Shown piece by piece: positions 1-9,667 of a stretch of DNA of 64,000 nucleotides. The DNA lies in the NCBI GenBank assembly GCA_018340375.1, contig JAFFJZ010000013.1:2582501-2646500 (forward strand). Reading direction: 5' to 3'. The DNA comes from Gonatopus flavifemur. Its lineage: Eukaryota > Arthropoda > Insecta > Hymenoptera > Dryinidae. The notes under the pieces are model-generated. The model saw nothing but the letters and a program-made list of their open reading frames with translations, was not told the DNA's origin and did no database searches. The stretch's first letter is position 1; every line of letters begins with the position of its first letter. Position numbers and translations under genes: made by a program.

Positions 1-683
1 GAAGGAACAAATTGAATACATAAGAATTGGAAACAATAAATGATTATGAAGATGATTATGATCATAAATGGCTCAGGCCAATACAGTCCATACGCCAATT
101 TTATGTCATTTTTATCTTATTCTTTCTTAGAGACAATTAATGAATATCTGGAATGATCGAAAATAATCAAAATACAATGTTTCACGAAGGACAAGTCAAA
201 ATATTAAATCAACACTAAAGTAGGAATGAATTGTGTATTCCTAATTAGCAACAGTACTTTCATTATCTTTGAGAAAATATTTATTATGAATTCCTAAAAC
301 GATGCATCAACAACAATAGGTTATGGACAGAATAATCATTCACATATGATCAGTTTCTTATGACAACTGAATCCAAGTCTGTTATTTACACATATATTAT
401 GATTTAAGAAGACCTACCTAATTGATTAACTTTGGGCATCACGATTTTGTCGATTCGAACACCAGTTTAATCTTGTGAAGAATAAGTGTAAGCATTGAGC
501 CGATGAGATATTCCTTTGGGATTACCTTCTTGTTTCAGATGCAAATACCATGTAATTGTCATAGAGACATTGATTGGAGGAGTTTTTCTAGATTCTATGA
601 TCCATCCTTATATCAAATAATTACAAGAATTTTATAGAGTTTGAGGTTCTCTTGATCAATTCAAATATAAAACTTTAAATAGG
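1..683. other. Non-coding AT-rich flank
   Basis: I see no reading frame of note, no RNA gene and no clear repeat here. The sequence runs directly into the left arm of the inverted repeat that begins near 684. Confidence 0.5.
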
Positions 684-1490
684 CAACATCCTGTTTATCG
701 ATGCAAGTCTTGATGGAAATCCCAAAAATGCTATACGTATGTTGAGAAATGTGTTTGACTGCTCACTTTGTACCAGAATTGTTCTGTGAAAGCAACAGAT
801 GTTTGAATATGTACAATTCTTCCACATATATTGTATTAGAATTGTACTTACACGATATGAATTGCTGCGATGAAAGGCTTGACGCTTCGATTTTAAAGTT
901 CATCAAAAGAACCACTAATTTGAATGAATATCACTATAATTAAAGTGCCAAGTAAACAACCTAATTTGATTAGATTCCCCTGTCAGTGTCTCCATAATAG
1001 TTATATGAAGTGTAACATGAAAAACATAACCTTCAACATAAAAAAGTGGCCTCAAGAAAACAGTTCATTGACTCACCTTTATCTAAATATGTACAAACTC
1101 TTTGTCGATGGACTGTTTCCTCGAGGCCGCTTTTTTATGTTGAAGGTTATGTGTTCTATGTTACACTTCATGTAACTATTGTGGAGACACTGACAGGGAA
1201 ATCTGATCAAATTACGTTGTATATTTCTCACTTGAATCAAGTGAGATTGATTCAAATTAGTGGCTCCTTTGATCAACTTCAGAACCAAAGCGTCAAGCCC
1301 TTCATCGCAGCAATTCATATTGTGTAAGTACAATTCTAATACAATAAATATGGAAGAATCGTACATATTCAAATACCTCTTGCTCTTACAGAACAATTTT
1401 GGTACAAAGTAAGCACTTGAACACATTTCTCAACATACGTACAGCAATTTTGGGATTTCTATCCAGACTTGCATTGATAAATAGGATGTT
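684..1490. repeat. Imperfect ~800-bp inverted repeat (hairpin locus)
   Basis: The left arm (about 684-1065) is repeated in reverse complement at about 1112-1490, leaving a spacer of about 46 bases. The stem beside the spacer reads AACATAAAAAAGTGGCCTC on the left and its near-complement GAGGCCGCTTTTTTATGTT on the right. Because the arms are complementary, related short peptides appear on both strands (749-943 plus, 1079-1426 minus); I take these as consequences of the palindrome, not genes. Arms differ by scattered substitutions and small indels, so the structure is not new. No transposase, terminal motif or target duplication was found. It may be a foldback element or a hairpin-RNA source. 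Confidence 0.75.
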
Positions 1491-2514
1491 TCAAATGAAT
1501 CCTCTGATTTTCCACTTCTCAGTGTTGCAGAGCTTCGAAAAAGGGTATGTACAATTTGGTATGTGTACTTTCCGGAATTTTCAAGTGTGTGATAATAATA
1601 TTCTTTTTTTTTTGGCCGAGCAATTTCATGAAAATGAATGTCCATCAAAGAAGCTATGCAGAATATTCAAGCGTGGAAATACTAACATCATCGTGGGACC
1701 ATTCATGGAGTATACAGGTTATACAATCAATCAATTAATATCCTGGTTTCTTACTCACAAGTTTTGTACAAGTTTGCTGACAGTAAATGAAATTTGATAT
1801 ACTATCAGCATATTTGCCTCTGTACATCTAAATGTGCGTGAGAATAATATATTGTTCTTTTTCAGCAAGGAAAATGGAAATCCTGACCAGAACCGAGTCT
1901 AGTCCCGGTGAAAATAGGAGCTTACAAGAAGAGGAAATAAAGTGCTTCATGTGATTAGAAAATAGTAAAATTATAACTCAGATAACACGAGAGTTATGAA
2001 AAAGCTGACAATCAAGACAATGTACTCATAAAGAACTCTTGTGATATCTGGGTAAGTGAAAGTGTGATTTCAAACACTTTAGTTAGTTTTTGAGTACTTT
2101 AAAGAAAGTGGGGTATTTGAAAAATTCAATAGTGTACCAGTAAAAAATGATGTTGCTGAAGTTTGAATCGTGCATTGACACGAATTGGTAATCGAATGAA
2201 GGAATACTTTGCTGTTGGTGACCCAAAACCTTGTAATACATTCTTTAAATGATGTTTCCAATTCCAAGGAGTTGATTCCAAAACATACACACCGATGATG
2301 TATCAGATTTTATGAATTTCAGTTTCCGTTTCGTCCCTCTAAAGATTCAATGTTCAACAACATGAAAAAAAGGTGATTTGACAGAATAGAAAAGAATAGA
2401 GATGTAGGAAATTGAATTCGAATTTTTCGAAGCGACAGAATTTCATACACAGAATGAAAATCCGAATGTTTCTGTTCTTTCCTATTATTTGGGTGAAAAT
2501 TCGGATTGAAACAG
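1491..2514. other. Non-coding, no recognisable feature
   Basis: A 132-codon reading frame (1399-1797, plus) overlaps the preceding palindrome and runs into this stretch. Its protein has no motif I recognise and the composition is that of random AT-rich DNA. The rest shows no gene. Confidence 0.4.
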
Positions 2515-3975
2515 ATGGAAAGGACCTACAAAGAACACTGTGAGAACATTTTATGGAACATTACACAATGAATCATTGGCAATATGTTAGCCAATGATAT
2601 ATTGTGGGTTTTTACAGAGCATTGTGGTTTTTCACAATCCTATATTGTAAAATATTACAATTTTTGATGGAATGACATTATGAATCATTAGACAAAATTA
2701 TAAATTTCACAATACGGTATTGGCTAATATATTACCATTGATTCATTGTGTGGTTTGAAATGAAATGTTTCCACAATGTTCTTTGTAATTTTTTCCAATT
2801 GTTTTCCATCTCGAATTCCTCACTTGGTAGAAAATCAATGTTCACAGAAAAATGAAATTAAACACTATGTACAAAACATTTAATATACATTACCCATGCA
2901 AAGTCTGGAAAAATCAGTCTTTTGTGAAAGTAATGTGTTCAGCATCAGGGAAATATACTTCTTATTGTAACAGTCCTACGCTCAAAGTTATGATATTACA
3001 AAACTTTTGTAATCTGTTCGCATCCAGCATGAGTGATAAAGTTCCCTACGCTGGATGTTAAAAATTGACAAGAGTTTGGTGATATCATAACATTGAGCGT
3101 CGGACTGTTACAATAAAAAGTATATTTCCCTGACGCTGAGCACAGTACTTTCATAAAAGACTGATTTTTCCAAACTTTGAATGGGTGATGTATAATCAAT
3201 GTTCTTGACATTGTGTTTGATTCCATTTTCCTCTGAACATTGATTTTCTTCCAAGTAAGGAATTTGGGATAGAAAAGAATTGGAAAAACTTACAAAGAAT
3301 ACTGTGAAAACATTTCATATGAAATTACACAATAAATCATTGGTAATATATCAGCCAATATCATATTGTGAAGTTTATAACTTGTTCTAATGGTTCATAA
3401 TGTTATTTTACCACAAATTGTATATTTTCACAATATAGGATTGTGAAAAGCTACAATGTTCTGTAAAAACCCACAATATATCATTGGCTAACATACTGCC
3501 AATGATTTATTGTGTAATATTATATGAAATGTTTTCACAGTATTCTTTGTAAGTTTGTCCAATTCTTTGCTATCCCAAATTCCTTACTTGGAAGAAAATC
3601 AGTGTTCAGAGGAAAATGAAATCAAACACAATGTCAAGCACATTGATTATACATCACCCATTCAAAGTTCGGAAAAATCAGTCTTTTGTGAAAGTACTGT
3701 GCTCAGCGTCAGTGAAATATACATTTTATTGTAACAGTCCTACGCTCAATGTTATGATATCACCAAACTCTTTTCAATTTTTAACATCCAGCGTAGGAAA
3801 CTTCATCACTTATGCTGGATGCGAACAGATTACAAAAGTTTTGTGATATCATAACTTTGAGTATAGGGCTGTTATAATGAAAAGTATATCTCCCCAACTC
3901 TGAACACAGTACTTTCACAGTAGATTGTGATTTTTCAAAACTTTGAATAGGTAATGTACATTGAATATTTTCTGC
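2515..3975. repeat. Ladder of four alternating palindromic blocks
   Basis: Two block types alternate. Block A (about 2520-2797) and A' (about 3270-3565) are reverse complements of each other and each is close to self-palindromic, ending in a motif like ACAAAGAAYACTGTG. Block B (about 2816-3260) is itself a palindrome centred near 3040. B' (about 3575-3975) is an inverted copy of B. So A-B-A' is one large palindrome and B-A'-B' is another that overlaps it. The similar peptides at 2852-3061 (plus), 2996-3226 (minus) and 3616-3846 (plus) are by-products of this symmetry. It looks like MITE-type elements inserted or amplified head to head. No coding sequence. Confidence 0.75.
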
Positions 3976-5036
3976 AGTGTAGCCCTAACGTGTTTTGTAA
4001 ACATGGGAAAAACACAAAAATGAAATTCTCCACTGTTTTCTTCGGAGAATTTCGTACAGAGCAATGTATCAAATATTCTGTTTTTACATTTTCTGTGAAC
4101 ATTGATGAGATAATTTCAATATTCAAGCGCGGTGTTTTCAAGTTTTTATATAATATTTGGATGCTTTATATGTGTACACGATGTTCACAGTTTGTTACGT
4201 AAGTGGAGTGAATAAATTTTCCTAATCCTCAAATTCTCATGAAGCATATTCTAAAGTATATTCATAACATGTAATAGGAACATAAAATACTTTGAAGTGC
4301 GGAATTTTACAGTATCATTTGTAAAATATGGATTATGAAACCAATTTTGGTATATAAAGTGGATATATATGTTGAAATTTTTCACTTACCGAATACACAA
4401 CTTTTGTTATAAATATACTTTTGAATATTGGCTAAGTTGATGTAATTCCAAGTAACCACCTTCAATTTACTCATAATATATTTATCTTTGAATTCCAATA
4501 ATAACTTTTTTCATTTCAGATACTTAATCACTTGATTTATAGGAATGTTGAGTTATGAATGGAATTTCATTTTCAGTTGGGAAAAATCAATATCAGTGAG
4601 ATGCTTGAATTCATGATGAAATTTTGTAAAAAATGATTATAAATGAAAAACAAGCATTTGTGTCATTTTTATTCATTTTACACGGAATTGAATGGTGAAT
4701 TTATTCATTCCAATTAATATTGATTTTTTGTAATTGAAATTGTATTTTATTAATAAGTTAACATTTTTAAAAATCAGGAGATTAAATATCTGCAATGGAA
4801 AAAATGATTATATATCACTATATCGATATATCTATCACACGTACATTCGGTACCCTGCATGTGTGTGTACAAGGACGTATTTGTGTAGGTGAGATTCCCC
4901 AGGCACACTAGCGCCGCCTGGTTCTGTGGATAGTGAACTATATGATCTCAGTTCGCAAATCTGACCGCATTGTTCTGAATTGGAATAAAAATTGGTAATT
5001 GTGAATTCATGATAAAGTGAAAAAATTAGAACATAC
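3976..5036. other. AT-rich intergenic DNA, probable intron of THAP relic at its right edge
   Basis: No gene or strong repeat is visible. The last bases before 5037 read, on the minus strand, as the start of an intron following the THAP exon, so some of this interval may once have been that gene's intron or downstream exons, but I cannot see another THAP-gene exon. Confidence 0.35.
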
Positions 5037-5281
5037 CTGGTAAATACAACGTTGGCACTGCAGTGTTTGATATTTTTTGTGCTAATCGGAATCGTTCTTC
5101 AAAATGGATACAGCAGATTCTCCTTTGTCCCAGCTTCTCTGGAGGACATTTCAATAATTCTGGATTTCCACAAGCTGCAACCCATCTCATGAAACGATCC
5201 ACTCCTCTCAAATTCGGAAATCCACAGAATTTTGTTTTCTGTGGCTGTGCAATTTCGCACTTCACATGTTCTGCTGTTCAT
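5037..5281 (-). pseudogene. THAP zinc-finger exon with a frameshift
   Basis: The reading starts at an ATG on the minus strand (5281). It shows the THAP C2CH pattern: a C-x4-C pair (TCEVRNC), then in the next frame FCGFPN, the conserved tryptophan in RFMRWVAACG, a C-x2-H pair in RICCIHFEE, and the AVPTL motif close to the end. THAP domains bind DNA and occur in host regulators and in P-element transposases. The first cysteine pair and the rest lie in different frames, so a single-base indel around 5225-5240 breaks the domain. The exon ends at a good splice donor (CCAG then GTATGT), as expected of a spliced THAP gene. No other exon is visible; whether host gene or P-like transposon is open. Confidence 0.6.
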
Positions 5282-5335
5282 TGTGAAAAATTTCACAACA
5301 CAACTTCCACACACCGTTCACTGTTTTTCACCGTT

Positions 5336-5421
5336 TTTCACTGTTTTCACTGTTCACTGTTCACTGTTCACTGTTCACTGTTCACTGTTCACTGTTCACT
5401 ATTCACTATTCACTATTCACG
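5336..5421. repeat. Minisatellite (TTCACTG)n
   Basis: About a dozen head-to-tail copies of TTCACTG, the last three or so changed to TTCACTA. It lies just upstream of the THAP exon start. Reading frames through it are artefacts of the repeat. Confidence 0.9.
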
Positions 5422-5486
5422 AGTTCATCTGATTCACAATCGCCGCCCCACTGGCAGCAGCATCATGAACATAGCGTCTCCTTTCA

Positions 5487-5985
5487 CGTAACGAACCTCC
5501 TGATTTTTCATTGTCCGTCCTATTTACGTGTTCTTCATTTGGGTGATGGAACACGCCAGATCCTGGCAAGAGGGGTTTTTCTGCCGACTCAACTGCCTGA
5601 TCAGCAATGATTAGTCAATTCGGTGTTTGGGAAGAGAGAGAGACACGGGCACTTGGGTACCGTGAACGAAGACAGCGAATCCGCGGGTGTTGGACTTTGG
5701 TTCCGCGTTGGTATGTTCCCTCACGGTGCCTCGAAAATATGCATCGATGTGGACATCGATGCGAGCTCTGACCTTGATTTCCCCCTGCTCAGCGTTTTGT
5801 TTGAGCGTACGTTTTTTTTCTTACATACTATGGGTCGATATATGAATATATTCGAACATATATTTTAAATAATGTTTGGGATCTGACTTCCCTTTGATTT
5901 GAAATTGTCCACGTACGGGAATACAGGCGGGAATAGGGATTATATTCTTCTGTATTCCAGGAGCAAAATTCATCGTCACGTAACA
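5487..5985 (-). repeat. 3' LTR of the gypsy-type element
   Basis: Nearly identical to 20358-20856 in the same orientation. Read on the minus strand it starts TGTTACGTGACG, next to the polypurine tract, and ends GGTTCGTTACG. The first and last shared bases define the boundaries; the exact end is uncertain by one to three bases. Confidence 0.85.
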
Positions 5986-5996
5986 TCTCCCCACTT
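5986..5996 (-). promoter_or_regulatory. Putative polypurine tract
   Basis: On the minus strand AAGTGGGGAGA lies directly against the TGTTACG start of the LTR. This is the expected position of the plus-strand primer of an LTR retrotransposon and it fixes the element's orientation. Confidence 0.6.
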
Positions 5997-6185
5997 GAGA
6001 CCGGAAATGGGGTGCGAAAGACAATCCCGTGCACGGTCCCAGTTTCGAAAGGTGACGAGGAATTTCTCTCCTTCGTGGTTAATTCATGACCCTCGCTTTC
6101 TTTTATATATATATATATATATATATATCTCTAAGATGTGGATGTGTGTATTGTTCGTGCTTTGTTGGGAAGGCAGCTCCGTCTG

Positions 6186-7500
6186 TTAGTGCAGATCCAA
6201 CGATGCGATTGGCGGGGCGCGGGCCAGAGGTTGATTTGGCGGACAGATGGCGTTTATTTGCAATGGCGTCGGTGGTGGCGCCGGCCGTGCTGCTGGCGGC
6301 GTGGTGCTGGGTATTTCGTGGATGATCGCAATTTCGGGCCTGTTGGCGAGCCTTTTCCGGGGCTGCTGGTATGCTCTGTCGGCACTTCTTTCACAGCGTT
6401 TCCTGTAGATGGCGTAGGCAATGATTCCGAGCGTTAGGGCCATCGTTAGGGATGGCACTCCGTATAGGGCCACGCGGGATTCGAATAGGCTCCGATGGTG
6501 CCTTCGTATATTTCGGGCCTCTGTTTCGATTTCCTCCAGGGTTGCTCCATCCTTTCCGCTGTCCCAGTCGTTGACGGCCCTGTTTCCCTCAGGTAGTGAC
6601 AGGCGGTCCAGGGCGATGGTATGTTCGGGCGTGAAATTCCGAATCGAGAGCCTCAAATTTAGGGCCTGTGATGGTTGGTACTGAAGAGTGAGCGACGCAT
6701 CGACTGTGTATCTGGCGGTCATCATGGTGGTCCCGGTGGAGCCGGTGCATCCGGCTCCCATTCGTAAAATTCCGGTTCCTTGTATGGTTGTCTTGCCCCT
6801 GCTATGTTTCGGGCAGTGGAGGTCGATCCCTTCTATCTTGCTGGCGGAGAATAGCCAGCCTATACCAGACTTCAATTCCGCCCAATAAGTATCCCTGGTG
6901 CGGGAGATCTTCACCGTGCATAGTTTCCAGGGATCTGATCCGGGCTGCGTGAGTAGCTCAGTTTCGCAGGTCGGTCGGGCGGTGGTCGTTCGAAGTAGCG
7001 TTGATTGGCAGATGTAGTCTGATTTCTTAGTTCTGCATTTCCCTAGGTATGACGTGGTGGGTGTGAAATACAACATCACGCTGGTATCAATGGCCAGGTA
7101 TGGAACCTGCGGTTCCACGTATGCTACTACTGTCCTTTCGGGGCCAAAGTTCTGGGCCACCGGGCAGCTATACGGCCTGTATAACTGATACACGTTCCTC
7201 TCTCCAGTAGGGGCACTCCGAGTACCAGTATGAAGCGCTGCTTGGTCATCAGTTTCCGGATAGTTATTGATTTCGGGAATTGTTCCGAGTGTAGTTCCTC
7301 CAATGTCATTGGGAATTCATAGATGGAATTCTGCATGATCTTTTTGGATGCTGCCTCTAGTTGGTCGGGCGAGATAATAGCTGGATGGAGGATTCCTTTT
7401 TGAGCGAATACCACCGCGTCGATCATGGTATTTATGCCATTGATGTACTGGTCGATTTGCTGCTCCTGTTCCTGGACCCATTGTGCATGTTTGTGTATGA
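6186..7500 (-). pseudogene. env: Errantivirus-type env-like glycoprotein, broken
   Basis: The C-terminal 335 codons (7193-6186) form one frame; a preceding piece (about 7426-7204) lies in another, and the N-terminal part above 7426 in that frame fades out near 7500. The protein family is the envelope fusion protein shared by insect errantiviruses and some baculoviruses, a type I membrane protein. Visible traits are a cysteine-containing ectodomain, one hydrophobic membrane segment near residues 245-267 of the 335-codon frame (around SLTMALTLGIIAYAIY), followed by a basic stop-transfer RKR and a Pro/Arg-rich tail. There is a frameshift near 7195-7205 and no credible signal peptide or cleavage site upstream. 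It cannot encode a full envelope protein. The assignment is by architecture and position after pol. Confidence 0.65.
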
Positions 7501-8318
7501 TGTGTGATGAACATTGATCGAGTGTTTCTTAAGCTATCTTAGTGACATACAGAATATATACATATATATATATATACATATACATGAATGTGTGTGTGAA
7601 TATACGTATGCATTGTATATGACTTACATTTACAGGTCTGTTTAGTTTGGAGTTGTTTGTATGAATACGTTAGTTTCATATGTTCGTACGTGGTAGGCTG
7701 TTTCATCGCGCTCCGTGTGGTTGCGAGAGCGACAGCGATTACGGATGGATGGAACTGGAATACACGGCGATAACTCGTGTATTGCTACAGTCTTGTATTC
7801 ATGCCTGTAATATAATGTATTATGGGAAATCATTGTAACGTTGATGCTTTCGACCTATATGATTATGATTGTTGTCGAGGGGGCTGGCATTGATACACGA
7901 TACCTACAGTCCTACTGTGGTTTTATCGTTTCATGTTCATATGTCCTACTCTCTTCCTCTGAGCCGATGATAAGTTATTTCTTTCTTTTAACTTCAGCCG
8001 TATCAATGGCTGCTGTAATATTATAGGTACTTGTATATCTATATTGTATGCATACTAAATGTGTGCACGCGCCTCTCTTCAGCCGTAATGATGGCCGCTC
8101 TTGGTTAATAACTCTCCTTTTTCTTTATTATATGGCAATTTCCTGATATTCGTGTCTCATTATTTTATCAATGTTTTACTTCATATGATCGTTTCTATTG
8201 CTAATCTACGGTTGCAAAGGTGTGTGTTCGTTTTTGAATGTTGAAGTTAGATTGCTAAATACTATCTACTCCTTTTGTTCAGTGTATTGGTCGTTTTCTG
8301 TACTTTTACTCACTTACT
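7501..8318. other. Gap between env remnant and integrase, no gene seen
   Basis: Between the end of integrase and the readable env remnant there is no sustained frame on either strand. It contains a TA-rich microsatellite near 7557-7590. It probably holds the decayed env N-terminus and its splice acceptor, which I cannot delimit. Confidence 0.4.
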
Positions 8319-9667
8319 TTACTTTTCTGACTTCATTGTTTTTGCCTGCTCGTATGCGGGTTTTAACTTGTCGATATGTTTGAGTTTGATTGCTCCGCGC
8401 TCGTCCTCGAGAACGGCGTTTTTGCTCTCGGTCAGGTCTAATATGACGTAGGGACCCACATATTGCTCATCTAATTTCCCTACACGCGGTTCTTTCAACA
8501 CGTAAACCGATTGACCTACGCTGAATTGAACAGGATTTATATTACGATCATAGTAGGATTTTGATTTTAGTTTTGCGTCAATAATTTTTGAATGAGAGAT
8601 GGCTCTTATCTCGTCAAGTCGTTTTATCAATTCAGCGAGATATGAGTTGTATGTTCCCAGCTCCTCTGGAGGTGGGTATTGACTCGGCATGCGGGCTTCA
8701 TTTCCTAATATCAGTTCAAACGGGGTGAACGGAGTCGCCTCGTGCACCGAAGTATTGTATGGAAACATCGCAAATGGGATCAATTTGTCCCAGTCATCGT
8801 AGTTTTTGATATAATGTTTCAAATACTCGGTGAGCACTAAATGACTTCGCTCTAAAGAACCATTCGATTGCGGTCGATAACCCGAAGTTGACACTTGATC
8901 TATGCGGAATATTTCCGCAAGTTGTTTCAGGACACTACCTACAAAAGCTTTTTCCTTATCAGTCAATATACACCGAGGAGCTCCGCACATCGCGATACAA
9001 TATCGCGCGAATGCATCGGCTATGGTTGTAGCCCGTCCATTGGGTATGGGAATAGCAATGCAGTACTTTGTTAACTGGTCTTGCATTGTCAGGATGTAAT
9101 TGTTCCCGCTGGGAGTGGTTTGTAGAGGCCCTACTAGATCGAGAGCGACCTGTCAAAAGGTTGAGATGGAGTATCGGTAATAAACATTGGTTCTTTTGTT
9201 TTAATTCGGACTAATTTCTGCTCCTGACAGCTCTTGCATGCTCGAATGTAATTACTGCTTTCCTCATGCATGTTCTTCCAGAAGAACCGATGTCTCATAC
9301 GATTATATGTTTTTAAGACGCCTTTATGACCTCCAAAAAGACTCGCATGATACTCGTTCATAATTTTACTACGAGCTTCGGGAGAGGGTACGATAATTTC
9401 TCCAGTGCAAATTAGTATTTCGATGGGAACATCTTGGAAGGAATACGTCAAGATGTTTTCCACCTGTTTTGGTCTAAGAAGTTTGAATAAACTCCCTGCC
9501 GCGGAGAAACGTATGGAGCGACGTTTGTCGGGAATTACTTCCGCTTTGAAGGATCGGACCAGCTGGGTCAATTTCGTTGCACTTAGGGGGCTCTTATCAG
9601 TGAAAATACTATATACATTCTGTTGTCCTCTCTGTGAGAGCACGATTTCTCCAGGCTTTGGTCTGGC
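8319..9667 (-). pseudogene. pol: gypsy integrase, interrupted by a stop and a frameshift
   Basis: Continues pol in the same frame after an in-frame TAA at 9668-9670. The first part (about 9643-9134) has the zinc-binding HHCC pattern (the histidines around HASLFGGHKG, the cysteines in CKSCQEQK). A single-base indel near 9150 shifts the frame; the rest (9150-8319) carries the catalytic core with a D in ILTDKEKAF and an E in SNGSLERSH, and ends with a GPY-type module (YVGPYVIL). Integrase joins the cDNA ends to host DNA. Two lesions in this part alone show the element cannot move by itself. The core residues are otherwise conserved, so decay is fairly recent. Confidence 0.85.

Noticed and set aside
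2852..3846. Three similar 69-76 codon frames
   Set aside because: They exist because the same palindromic block occurs in both orientations; substitutions are not codon-biased by eye.
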